64,000 bases of DNA from JAAXIE01 sp965263155. GTDB lineage: Bacteria > Chloroflexota > Dehalococcoidia > Lucifugimonadales > JAAXIE01. The position numbers and the translations under genes were made by a program. Location of the stretch: the NCBI GenBank assembly GCA_965263155.1, contig OZ253586.1, positions 186,001-250,000 of the forward strand. The letters are read 5' to 3'. Positions 8,650-16,120 of the stretch are shown piece by piece. Below the pieces are notes generated by a model, which searched no databases, was not told where the DNA came from, and worked only from the letters and a program-made list of their open reading frames with translations. Numbering within the stretch: the first letter of the stretch is position 1; each line of letters starts with the position of its first letter.

Positions 8650-9582
8650 TTACAGCGACCGCACCGTGCCCCGCTCCATATCCAGCAGCTTCTCTGTTAC
8701 TGTTTCCAGCATGGGCCACGCGGTTTCGTGGTGTAGCGGTGACAGGGCCGTGGGGCTGCTGAGCTTGGTGTCAAGCACCACGTACTCCGCCCCCAACTCT
8801 TCCAGCATCCGCAAGTCCCGGTGCACCTGCTCCAAGCTCCCTTGGCCCGCCATGCGCTGCTCTTCCGGGATGGGGGAGTCGCTGATGTGGCAGGCGATGC
8901 GTGGGCAGAGTGCTGGCACGGGTCGGCCTGCTTCTTCCGCCAACTCGCGTAGCAGGGGCATCGACTCAGCTTTGAGCCAGTCTAGTTGTGGCCGTATCGG
9001 GTGCCAGGCATCGCCGAAGCGAACGGTGCGCTTGAGGGCCGCTGCGCTGTTGCCTCCAACCCATACCGGAGGACGGGGCTTCTGGACTGGTGTAGGGTCG
9101 AGAGTCACGTCCTCAAAGGATATGAACTGGCCTTTGTATGATGCCCCTTGAGGGTTGGTCCACAGCTGCTCCATGGCCTGCATGTAGTCATCGGTCATCG
9201 CCCCTCGTTTGTTGTGGGGTGCGCCCACGATGTCGAACTCGCTGGCGGCCCAGCCGATGCCGATGCCGAAGATGAAGCGGCCTCCGCTTAGCTGGTCGAT
9301 GTTGGTGCACAGTTGGGCTAGCAGCACCGGATTGCGGTAGGGCACTACTATGACCGTGGTGCCGAACTCCATCTTCGTAGTCTGGGCGGCGAGCCACGCC
9401 ATGTTGGTGAAGGGCTCGTAGTAGGGGGCGGGGTACGATCCCAGGACCTCACGGGTGAGGGCGATGTGGTCCGCGGTCATGAGCAGGTGGAAGCCCAAAG
9501 CCTCGGCGTACCGCGTCCAACGGAGCATCAATTCAGGGGTGGCGCCTGGTCCTGAGTGCACCAGTTTCAGACCGACCTTCAT
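8650..9582 (-). CDS. LLM-class flavin-dependent oxidoreductase (F420- or FMN-type)
   Basis: TIM-barrel oxidoreductase of the bacterial-luciferase / F420-dependent family, 310 residues. The N-terminal GPGATPELMLRW and AEALGF, the strand FGTTVIVVPYRNP and the cofactor loop FIFGIGIGWAASE match the F420-type subfamily. Whether it uses FMNH2 or F420 cannot be decided by eye. AGGAAGGGA precedes the ATG. It is the first of five LLM proteins in this window, all clearly different from each other. The upstream region (9623-9721) holds an iterated operator-like sequence, so expression is probably controlled by a dedicated regulator. Confidence 0.88.
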   Translation of the reverse strand: MKVGLKLVHSGPGATPELMLRWTRYAEALGFHLLMTADHIALTREVLGSYPAPYYEPFTNMAWLAAQTTKMEFGTTVIVVPYRNPVLLAQLCTNIDQLSGGRFIFGIGIGWAASEFDIVGAPHNKRGAMTDDYMQAMEQLWTNPQGASYKGQFISFEDVTLDPTPVQKPRPPVWVGGNSAAALKRTVRFGDAWHPIRPQLDWLKAESMPLLRELAEEAGRPVPALCPRIACHISDSPIPEEQRMAGQGSLEQVHRDLRMLEELGAEYVVLDTKLSSPTALSPLHHETAWPMLETVTEKLLDMERGTVRSL

Positions 9583-9622
9583 AGGTTAAATTCCCTTCCT
9601 ATCCATGATTGGGTGTGATTTT

Positions 9623-9721
9623 TTCGTAGCTGGCGGCGAGACCGATCGTAGCTGAAAAATATGTCATCGTATCTGAAAATACTCGAATTTCTCGTGTTCT
9701 GGGTCCCGCTTCAGATACGAT
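9623..9721 (-). promoter_or_regulatory. Iterated operator-like array upstream of the LLM gene
   Basis: ATCGTAGCTGAAAA (9645-9658) and ATCGTATCTGAAAA (9666-9679) are direct repeats spaced 21 bases apart, two helical turns. A degenerate third copy, TTCGTAGCTGG, starts at 9623. An exact inverted copy of ATCGTATCTGAA lies at 9710-9721. The array sits 40-140 bases before the ATG at 9582. It looks like a cooperative binding site for a dimeric regulator. Confidence 0.5.
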
Positions 9722-9940
9722 TTAGCTAGGGACGAAAAGTGCTACATTTTCTCATGGTTTGGCCTCTCGTCCCCACGGTGCTTGGTATGAACCTCTCTTT
9801 CGGGTGTCAGTTGTCAAATGGCACTATGGCCGTGCCTTGGCGGGTCGCGCGATCCCGCTTGGGTGGCCTGTATTGAGATTACCGAGGCAGACGTGTTTCC
9901 GTCAACGGGGAAATGTCATGGTCGCTGGGGAGGGGCTTCT
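9722..9940. other. Non-coding stretch, no recognised feature
   Basis: Between the operator-like array and the 3' end of the DUF1989 gene I see no supported reading frame, RNA gene or strong hairpin. Frames on the plus strand here run antisense to the DUF1989 gene. Confidence 0.5.
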
Positions 9941-10540
9941 TCAAAGAATCTGGAAGTGGGCCTCGGTGGGTATGCAGTCGACTCCGTTGATGGGGACCAT
10001 GTCTTGGGGGCAGGTGGAGAAGGCGATGACGCAGTCCATCTCGGCCCGCAGGAGCACGTAGTCGCCGGGTTTGGATACGGGAGGCTGGAAGGAGAGGCTG
10101 CCGTCGGCTTCGACGGGGATGTTCATGAACAGGTTCCAGGGGCTGGGGGTCTCGGCCGAGGTCAGGCCAAGCTCGGCAAGGCCTTGGGCTAGGTTGTCGG
10201 TGCAGTTGTCGTGGTACTCGGTGCAGCCGAGCAGCTCGTAGCGGTAGCGATCGCAGGCTGCCAGCAGGGTATCGTGGATGCCTGGGGTGGTGTCCTCCAT
10301 CAGCGTGAGAATCGGACGGCGATGGTTGGTGACCATGCTCGCCCCGGTGGGTGCCATGATGCGACCGAGGGCTGTGCGGCTGTGCTCCATGGACATGAAC
10401 TCGGGGAGGTCGTGGCGGTTGAAGGCCCAAGTGTCCACTACCTGCTGACCGTGGGTGTTGATCAGCTTCACATGCTGCCCGCGTTCGACGAAGGCTGCTT
10501 TGCCCCTGCGGGCTTGTATGGTGATGAGGGATGCGCTCAT
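9941..10540 (-). CDS. DUF1989 / urea carboxylase-associated family protein
   Basis: Member of the DUF1989 family, named for its frequent linkage to urea carboxylase, 199 residues. Recognisable features are the opening IQARRGKAAFVERGQHVKL, the phrase VVDTWAFN, the central THR/H-containing block TNHRRPILTLMED and a metal-site-like CTEYHDNCTDN, followed by PSPWNLFMN. Biochemical function is not firmly known; family members occur near urea, ethylamine and guanidine utilisation genes. No urea carboxylase or amidase gene is adjacent here. A TATAAT box lies about 30 bases before the start, with GAGGTGG as ribosome site. Confidence 0.85.
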   Translation of the reverse strand: MSASLITIQARRGKAAFVERGQHVKLINTHGQQVVDTWAFNRHDLPEFMSMEHSRTALGRIMAPTGASMVTNHRRPILTLMEDTTPGIHDTLLAACDRYRYELLGCTEYHDNCTDNLAQGLAELGLTSAETPSPWNLFMNIPVEADGSLSFQPPVSKPGDYVLLRAEMDCVIAFSTCPQDMVPINGVDCIPTEAHFQIL

Positions 10541-10570
10541 GGCAGTCCACCTCGCATGGTGTTGGGCCGT

Positions 10571-10576
10571 ATTATA
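10571..10576 (-). promoter_or_regulatory. Perfect -10 box for the DUF1989 gene
   Basis: The minus strand reads TATAAT at 10576-10571, about 30 bases before the ATG at 10540, leaving a leader of some 24 bases that includes the ribosome site GCGAGGTGG. No good -35 box is visible at the standard distance. Confidence 0.45.
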
Positions 10577-10784
10577 GGGCGACTTTGCTGCCGACTGTAT
10601 CTAAGCCATATCATGGGGTATAAGGGACACCCTATGTAACCCCTCGGAGACCTTTGGTTAGGCGATTATATCCAATGCCCCCATCGCTCTCTATGATACG
10701 GGCTGGGGATGCCCAGAGGCAAAAGGAAAGGCCCTAGGCATCGGTGATCGGGCCTCTTGTCTGAAAATTGAAGTCATCTGCCTA
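10577..10784. other. Non-coding stretch with one GC-rich hairpin
   Basis: No supported gene. Around 10614-10642 the bases GGGGT ... AGGG-ACA-CCCT ... ACCCC can fold into a hairpin with internal bulges, which might terminate transcription in either direction. Confidence 0.35.
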
Positions 10785-10816
10785 TTGACAACAGGGTCGG
10801 TCGAAAATGCTACAAT
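10785..10816 (+). promoter_or_regulatory. Candidate promoter (TTGACA and extended -10 TGCTACAAT)
   Basis: TTGACA lies at 10785-10790 and TACAAT at 10811-10816 with an extended-10 TGC before it. The 20-base gap is longer than usual, so the extended -10 may act alone. It points into the gene-poor region that carries two short open frames. Confidence 0.4.
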
Positions 10817-10898
10817 AGCCGTCGTCTCTGTAACCCTTTCCGTCACCTTTGCATCCCTCGCTCACTCCCCTTACTCGCCCCTCCTAGGAGCAAGAACA

Positions 10899-11105
10899 TT
10901 GCACAAATCGCAGAACCCGTTTACCCCTCATCAAGGCACACTCCAAGATGCCAAACTTCCACGGGCTACTGGCCGTTGGCGTCTTGAGCTTGCTTGGCGG
11001 CCCACTGGTACGCTAGAGAACATTCAGACCCAAAAGGTACACCTGACCCTCGACCGCTCAGACATCGAAGTGCTGCACCGACTTCTTAGTGATGCATTAA
11101 CATAG
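10899..11105 (+). CDS. Hypothetical small protein, 68 residues
   Basis: Unrecognised short frame. The frame stays open from 10785, but that start overlaps the promoter. A TTG at 10899 has AGGAG eight bases upstream (10886-10890), so I use it. The C-terminal third (VHLTLDRSDIEVLHRLLSDAL) looks like a real amphipathic helix, unlike random translation. A second short frame begins 16 bases after the stop. Coding status is uncertain; the alternative is a non-coding RNA made from the same promoter. Confidence 0.3.
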   Translation: MHKSQNPFTPHQGTLQDAKLPRATGRWRLELAWRPTGTLENIQTQKVHLTLDRSDIEVLHRLLSDALT

Positions 11106-11121
11106 AAAGGACACAAGGAGC

Positions 11122-11415
11122 GTGCCCACAATACCCCTTCCAAACATTCGATGGCGTATGCGTGATAACAGCCCAACAGCTACTCGCATTCTTTCACCAG
11201 GCGAACCCCGAACACACCTAATGCATTGCCCAAACAAGTGCATAGCAAGCGTCTCTATAGACCTTCCAGACACCTTGCCCTTATGTGACGTCCCTAACCC
11301 TCTGCAAGGCTTGCCCAACGGGGCGAACTTCGCGACTTCTACGACTTCCCACCTGTGTAGCATTGGATATAATTCCCTTTGCTTAATGTTCATATATGTC
11401 ATACGAACGCACTGA
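11122..11415 (+). CDS. Hypothetical small protein, 97 residues
   Basis: Unrecognised frame starting at GTG, with AAGGAG almost abutting it (11115-11120), which is too close for an ideal ribosome site. The translation is rich in Pro, Asn, Thr and Cys and ends in a short hydrophobic tail. It is not similar to anything I know. An antisense frame of similar length exists (11097-11402). It is kept only because it follows another short frame downstream of a good promoter. Confidence 0.2.
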   Translation: MPTIPLPNIRWRMRDNSPTATRILSPGEPRTHLMHCPNKCIASVSIDLPDTLPLCDVPNPLQGLPNGANFATSTTSHLCSIGYNSLCLMFIYVIRTH

Positions 11416-11486
11416 GGAATCCTAAAGCCGTGTCAGTGGGGACGTGGCCGTAACTGAACTAGGCCGCTTGCAATGGCACAGCGCAT

Positions 11487-11513
11487 TAGATTCCTCCTTC
11501 TGGTCGGAATGAC
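11487..11513. repeat. Dispersed repeat, inverted copy of the element at 39483
   Basis: The 27 bases here match the reverse complement of 39483-39509 except for about two positions: TAGATTCCTCC, two changes, then GGTCGGAATGAC. Two near-identical copies 28 kb apart in non-coding DNA show a dispersed repeat family. Confidence 0.65.
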
Positions 11514-11556
11514 ATTTTCTATGAAAAGTCATGCAAGGTTTCTTAGCCTTGGAAAA

Positions 11557-11590
11557 ACTCATCATAACGGCGAAAGCCGGTATGATGAGT
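11557..11590. repeat. Palindromic repeat with GAAA tetraloop
   Basis: A 15-base arm (11557-11571) pairs with 11576-11590 apart from one mismatch, closing on a GAAA loop. The core CGGCGAAAGCCGGTAT is the same as in the other palindromic repeats of the window. It lies 30 bases before the enolase-superfamily gene and could act on its leader. Confidence 0.7.
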
Positions 11591-11619
11591 TCATGTGAGA
11601 GTCGCAGAGCGGAGGCACC

Positions 11620-12717
11620 ATGCACATCGCATCAGTGGAGACGGAGCTGTACCGGATACCCCGCGGGCCGGGGTTGGCCAGTGCCAGCGCGCGTATTGAG
11701 GCCACCAGCATGCTTGTCGCCCGCATTCGCTCCGAGGACGGCTTGGAGGGTATGGGGTGGACCTACAGCCACGGCTCGGCAGGAGCAAGTCTCAAGACAG
11801 CGGTCGATACCCTGTTTGCGCCGCGGTTGGTGGGTGAGGAGGCCGACGACATCCAGAGGTTGTGGAACAGCCTCTGGTACAGCATCTTCCCCAACATAAC
11901 CATGGCTAGTGTCACCACCGTGGCCATGGCACCGGTGGATATCGCCCTGTGGGACTTGGCGGCCAAGGCGGCGGGCAAGCCACTCTTTCGATTCCTCGGA
12001 GGCTACCGCGACAGTGCGCCCGTCTACGGTAGTGGCATCGACCTCGCCTACACCACCGAGGAGTTGCTGGAGGAGGTGGGCGCCTTTGCCCGTGACGGTT
12101 ACTGGGGTGTGAAGATCAAGGTGGGCCGCGAGAGCTTGGAGGAGGACGTACTGCGCCTCAGGGCGGTGCGGGACGTCATCGGCCCTCACTTCCGGCTGAT
12201 GGTAGATGCCAACCAACGCTGGAACGTCGGCGAGGCCCTGCTGCGGGCCCAAGCTATGGAGCAGTTCAATCTCTTCTGGCTGGAGGAGCCCATCATCGCC
12301 GAGGACCATGCTGGGTACGAGCGTCTCAGCCGCACCGTGTCCGTCCCCCTAGCCGGTGGCGAGGGACATCTGCGCGAGGGCGAGTTCCTCGACCTGTTCC
12401 AGCGGGCCTGCATCCAGTACGTGCAAGCCGATGTGTGTCGCGTCGGTGGCATCACCCCTTGGCTGAAGATCGCGGCCCTTGCTGACGCCTTTCACCTACC
12501 CATGGCCCCCCACTTGGTGGAGGAGATATCGGTGCACCTCGCTTGTGGCGTGCCTAATGGCTACTTGGTGGAGCACCTGCCGACTCTGAACCTGAACAAC
12601 ACCGGCATCGTGGCTGATCCGCTGATGCCCAAGCAGGGCACGGTGACGCCACGGGAGGAGCCGGGCCACGCGGTGCACTTCGACCCCGAAGTGCTTGCGA
12701 AGCTGCGGGTGGGGTAG
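11620..12717 (+). CDS. Mandelate racemase / muconate lactonizing enzyme family protein
   Basis: Enolase-superfamily enzyme, 365 residues, that removes an alpha proton from a carboxylate with Mg2+ help, usually an acid-sugar dehydratase or a racemase. The catalytic Lys pair is in VKIKVG (Lys165, Lys167). Metal ligands are Asp196 (VDANQRW), Glu222 (WLEEP) and Glu248 (GGEGH). Asp271 (ADVCRVGG) and His298 (MAPH) form the second acid/base pair. All catalytic residues are present, in mandelate-racemase arrangement. GCGGAGG lies before the ATG, with a palindromic repeat just upstream. The substrate is unknown. Expanded families of these enzymes are a known feature of SAR202 genomes. Confidence 0.92.
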   Translation: MHIASVETELYRIPRGPGLASASARIEATSMLVARIRSEDGLEGMGWTYSHGSAGASLKTAVDTLFAPRLVGEEADDIQRLWNSLWYSIFPNITMASVTTVAMAPVDIALWDLAAKAAGKPLFRFLGGYRDSAPVYGSGIDLAYTTEELLEEVGAFARDGYWGVKIKVGRESLEEDVLRLRAVRDVIGPHFRLMVDANQRWNVGEALLRAQAMEQFNLFWLEEPIIAEDHAGYERLSRTVSVPLAGGEGHLREGEFLDLFQRACIQYVQADVCRVGGITPWLKIAALADAFHLPMAPHLVEEISVHLACGVPNGYLVEHLPTLNLNNTGIVADPLMPKQGTVTPREEPGHAVHFDPEVLAKLRVG

Positions 12718-12859
12718 GCCATGTGATTTGTCCTTTCCCCCTCACCCTAACCCTCTACCGCCCAAGGGGGGGGATATCTCCCGCTCGATGACCTGCCACT
12801 AGCGGTGATATACTTGAGTCCTTGGACACACCCTGATCCTCAATGCGGGGAGGGATGAT

Positions 12860-14143
12860 ATGACCACCACGAACGTGTCCCATCTTATCGACTCTGAACG
12901 TGGACTGATGGACCACAGCGTGTTCATCGACCCTGCCATCTACCAGCAGGAACTGGAGCAGATTTTTGCCCGCTGCTGGCTCTTCCTCTGTCACGAGAGT
13001 TCGATACCCAATACCGGCGACTTCTTCTCCACCTACATGGGGGAAGACCCGGTGCTGGTCACCCGTGACGCCAACGGTAAGATTGGCGCATTCCTCAATG
13101 TGTGCCGGCACCGTGGGAATCGGGTGTGCCGGGCTGACGCGGGCAACGCCTCGGCTTTTGTTTGCGCCTACCATGGCTGGACCTATGGCAGCGACGGCAA
13201 GCTGATCGCCGTGCCCAGCCTCAAGGAGGCCTACTACGACGAGCTGGATACCAGCAAGTGGGGGTTGGCCCCCGTAGCCCAAGTCGACAGCTACAAGGGG
13301 CTGGTGTTCGGCACCTTCGACCCCACCGCGCCGTCCTTGTCCGACTACCTTGGCGAGGCCAAGTGGTACTTGGACAACTTCTTCGACCGGCGTGAGGGCG
13401 GGGTTGAGGTTTTCGGTGGTATGCACAAGTGGGTGGTGCCCTGCAACTGGAAGTTCCCCGCGGAGAACTTCGCGGGCGACAACTACCATGTGGCTTGGAG
13501 CCACCTCTCGGCCATACGCACCAACTTCAGCAGCGGGGCCAGCGTAAAGAACCCGAGTGCTCGAGGCCCTAATGTGGGCTTGCAAAACGGCCACTGCATG
13601 CTGACCTTCGGGCCGGACGATAGCGCCGACCCACCTTCGGGCCCGTTACTTGATTATGAAGAGCGCATTCGCCCTGAGGTGGAGGAGCGTCTGGGGCCGC
13701 GGCGCTCACTGGTGAATCCCATAGTGGGCACCATCTTCCCCAACTTCTCTTTCCTGCGCACCACCTCTCGGAGCATGAGGGTGTGGCAGCCTCGCGGACC
13801 CGACAAGATCGAGATTTGGGCTTGGACCTATGTCGACAAGGACGCTCCTCCCGATGTCCGCGAGGTGATACGCATAGGAGGCACTCGTGGCTTCAGCCCT
13901 TCCGGCACCTTCGAGCAGGACGACATGGACAACTGGCAGGAATGCACCCAGACGGCGCACGGCTTGATGTCGCGTGGCCTGATGCTCAACATAGGGATGG
14001 GGATGGGCCACGAGGGCTATCGGGGCGACCTCGGCGGGTTTGCCAGCCACTACCGCGCCAGCGAGAGCAACCACCGCAACTTCTACAGGCACTGGGCGCG
14101 CATGGTGGGCGGGGTGAGCTGGGACGAGCTTTCGGGGTGCTAG
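12860..14143 (+). CDS. Rieske ring-hydroxylating oxygenase, alpha subunit
   Basis: Catalytic subunit of a Rieske non-heme iron oxygenase, 427 residues. The Rieske [2Fe-2S] ligands are Cys82-His84 (CRHRG) and Cys102-His105 (CAYHGWTYG). The mononuclear iron site follows the classical NxxxDxxHxxxxH pattern with Asp207, His210 and His215. It would insert oxygen into an aromatic or similar substrate using electrons from a ferredoxin and reductase that are not encoded nearby. No beta subunit gene is adjacent. GGGGAGGGATGAT precedes the ATG. It may share a transcript with the enolase-superfamily gene 140 bases upstream. Confidence 0.93.
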   Translation: MTTTNVSHLIDSERGLMDHSVFIDPAIYQQELEQIFARCWLFLCHESSIPNTGDFFSTYMGEDPVLVTRDANGKIGAFLNVCRHRGNRVCRADAGNASAFVCAYHGWTYGSDGKLIAVPSLKEAYYDELDTSKWGLAPVAQVDSYKGLVFGTFDPTAPSLSDYLGEAKWYLDNFFDRREGGVEVFGGMHKWVVPCNWKFPAENFAGDNYHVAWSHLSAIRTNFSSGASVKNPSARGPNVGLQNGHCMLTFGPDDSADPPSGPLLDYEERIRPEVEERLGPRRSLVNPIVGTIFPNFSFLRTTSRSMRVWQPRGPDKIEIWAWTYVDKDAPPDVREVIRIGGTRGFSPSGTFEQDDMDNWQECTQTAHGLMSRGLMLNIGMGMGHEGYRGDLGGFASHYRASESNHRNFYRHWARMVGGVSWDELSGC

Positions 14144-14147
14144 TCGC

Positions 14148-14177
14148 CTGCTGGCGGGGCCAGCCTTTCATCACGCG
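14148..14177 (-). pseudogene. Possible scar of a bicupin C-terminus
   Basis: Read on the minus strand, these bases give VMKGWPRQQ, like the last residues (IIKGWPGR) of the bicupin gene at 14806-15936. The match is short, so it is suggestive only. A second, longer match lies at 14221-14290. Confidence 0.25.
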
Positions 14178-14220
14178 CTACTGAGTCAGGAGCTCGCATG
14201 ATGGGCGGCGCCGGTCGGGG

Positions 14221-14290
14221 TGACGTGTAGGGCCCAGCCTTTGATCATGATCTCCTCTGGCAGGAGCACGAAGTCAGTCAGGTGCAACAA
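14221..14290 (-). pseudogene. Remnant of a bicupin gene C-terminus
   Basis: The minus-strand translation is LLHLTDFVLLPEEIMIKGW, and the intact bicupin ends QHLRETSYAVEETIIKGWPG. HL, EE and IKGW align without gaps. No open frame continues upstream, so this looks like the leftover 3' end of a second gene copy, perhaps removed by recombination between tandem copies. Confidence 0.4.
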
Positions 14291-14349
14291 AGTAAAGCGT
14301 ATTGGACCCGAACGGTTGCGGTGCCGAGTGGCCAACCTTCAATCTCTGG

Positions 14350-14700
14350 CTAGTTCCCCAGAAAACGAAACCCATAGAGGCCATATCCCAGTAACGCTAA
14401 TAAGGCCACTCCTAGCACGATACCTGCTATTGCCAGTGCCATCATGGGGCGGTTTTTGTCGGGACTATTCCGCAGCGTCCCAGTCGCCATTGCTGCTGCG
14501 CGAAATGCCCAAAAACAGGCAAAAGTCAACGCCCACATTGGCCATGTGAAAAAGGAGCCCCACATTTCTGTGAGAAATACCCCTAACCAGATGGCAGCCG
14601 ACCCCGTGGCAATGGCTATGGGCGTTCGGCCTCTTACGGCGATTATTACACCAGATACCAACACCGGCACACTGAGCCCTATGACGAACGCATAAGCCAT
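14350..14700 (-). CDS. Small integral membrane protein (about four helices)
   Basis: 116 residues with hydrophobic segments at about 2-22 (AFVIGLSVPVLVSGVIIAV), 31-45, 51-70 (FTWPMWALTFACFWAF) and 87-110 (MALAIAGIVLGVALLALLG), separated by short basic or polar loops. The pattern fits a three- or four-helix inner membrane protein. No family is recognised. It starts with ATG close to a weak purine-rich site. It lies between the bicupin gene and the two scars and appears to have been kept while neighbouring copies decayed. Confidence 0.6.
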   Translation of the reverse strand: MAYAFVIGLSVPVLVSGVIIAVRGRTPIAIATGSAAIWLGVFLTEMWGSFFTWPMWALTFACFWAFRAAAMATGTLRNSPDKNRPMMALAIAGIVLGVALLALLGYGLYGFRFLGN

Positions 14701-14805
14701 TCGATTACCCTATCTTTAGAGTAGCCTCATACCCTGAGCCAGCATGATGGACGGAGGCGCCTGGGGCGACCCTACTACATTCTGAGGGCGGCTCGAATAG
14801 CGCGG

Positions 14806-15936
14806 CTACCTGCCCGGCCAGCCCTTTATGATGGTCTCCTCGACGGCGTAGCTGGTCTCCCTCAGGTGTTGGCTGGGGTCGACGACCATGCGTAAGGGCT
14901 TGTTGGTGTAGGTGGTCAGGCGTAGGCCGCCCGGCTCGTTGTAGCTGGTGTGGCTGATGCCCGCCTCTGCCATGGATGTCTGCCCTGACTCGATGTAGTA
15001 GTTGCCGTGCTCGGTCATTTGGGTGACGCGGCCGGAGAACTGGAACCAGAACTCGTCCTCGTCATAGCCTCGGTGCGCGCCAGGCTGCTTACCGGGGTTG
15101 GAGTAGGTGCGCTGGCGGAAGGTGGAGTTCTCCCAGAGTAATGAGGTGCGCACCTTCAGCGTCGGGTCGTCGGGTGCCGTGGTGTAGTAGTTGAAGGGGT
15201 TCACCTTGTGGGGTGGATAGCCCGTCTCACCTCGGCCCTTCACGTAGTCGTAGGTCCGCATGAAGATGTAGTCGTCTCCCGGCAGGGCGTCCCACTGGGT
15301 CAGACGCTCGGTGACCTTGCCCGTGTCGGGTATGACGACGCTGGGCAACTCCTCAATCCCAAGGGCCTGCCCCTTGGCATAGACCCTCTGGCGGATGTCG
15401 GTAGTGGCGTCTGCGGGCTGCATGCTGGGATAAATGAACTCCTTGGGGTAATACACCATGCGACGACAGTTCTCGCTGCCGGTGGTGCGGTGGGCCACCA
15501 TTGCCGGCACCAGCAGGGCCTCGCCCGGCTCCAGCACGTAGTCCCCGAAGCTGGTCTCCACCAGCGACCTGCCGGAAAACTGGAAGAAGATGGTCTGGAA
15601 GTCGCCTGCTCTCATGAAGTGTTGCTGGGTGCCAACGGTTCTCTGGCAGGCGACCCGCAGGGTCTCGCCTGCGTAGAGCAGCAGCTCGGCATCGCCGCCA
15701 GTCTTGGAGTCCATGTCCGGCAGCATGTCGAAGGGCCTGAGCTTGCGCCAGTCCTGTCGGCCCGTGCCTTCGAGGATGCTGTCGCAGATGTCCTCGATGG
15801 GCTGGGTCTCCCATAGAACCGAGTCGGACTCATGCCCCCACAAGGTGTAGAAGCAGCGTTCGAAGCCTTCGGGCACCGCTTGATGCCCTGAGGACTGGAC
15901 TTGCCGCATCATCGAGTCGCTCTGTTGCTGCGCCAT
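14806..15936 (-). CDS. Bicupin-domain protein (dioxygenase-like)
   Basis: About 376 residues with two cupin beta-barrels. The N-terminal cupin centres on FQTIFFQFSGRSLVE / PGEALLVPAMVAHRT and the C-terminal one on DEFWFQFSGRVTQM / GQTSMAEAGISHTSY. The duplicated FQFSGR phrase shows internal repetition. Overall layout resembles homogentisate or gentisate dioxygenase-type bicupins, but each barrel keeps few of the classic histidine ligands, so metal binding is not assured. I start at the ATG at 15936 because AAGGAGGAG lies just before it; the frame is open 48 bases further. It is divergent from the Mo-hydroxylase gene. The protein ends in KGWPGR, the sequence found again as scars downstream. 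Confidence 0.75.
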   Translation of the reverse strand: MAQQQSDSMMRQVQSSGHQAVPEGFERCFYTLWGHESDSVLWETQPIEDICDSILEGTGRQDWRKLRPFDMLPDMDSKTGGDAELLLYAGETLRVACQRTVGTQQHFMRAGDFQTIFFQFSGRSLVETSFGDYVLEPGEALLVPAMVAHRTTGSENCRRMVYYPKEFIYPSMQPADATTDIRQRVYAKGQALGIEELPSVVIPDTGKVTERLTQWDALPGDDYIFMRTYDYVKGRGETGYPPHKVNPFNYYTTAPDDPTLKVRTSLLWENSTFRQRTYSNPGKQPGAHRGYDEDEFWFQFSGRVTQMTEHGNYYIESGQTSMAEAGISHTSYNEPGGLRLTTYTNKPLRMVVDPSQHLRETSYAVEETIIKGWPGR

Positions 15937-16120
15937 CCTGCTCCTCCTTGGTGCGACCTCGTCGCTTTTGCTTTGTGGGCGCATTATGGTGTGACCCGAC
16001 GTGAGGGGTCAATGCGCGGGGGTTCCGGGCGCGGGCGCTGTGATAAACTCCCACCAGTGTGCCCCTACTTCCCAGCCTTCCGTTGACTTGGCGTCGAATC
16101 TATAGAAGTGGGAGCGTAGC

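Noticed and set aside
10949..11017. 22-residue hydrophobic peptide (PNFHGLLAVGVLSLLGG) as a type I toxin
   Set aside because: No ribosome site, no antisense RNA promoter and it overlaps a longer frame with a better start.
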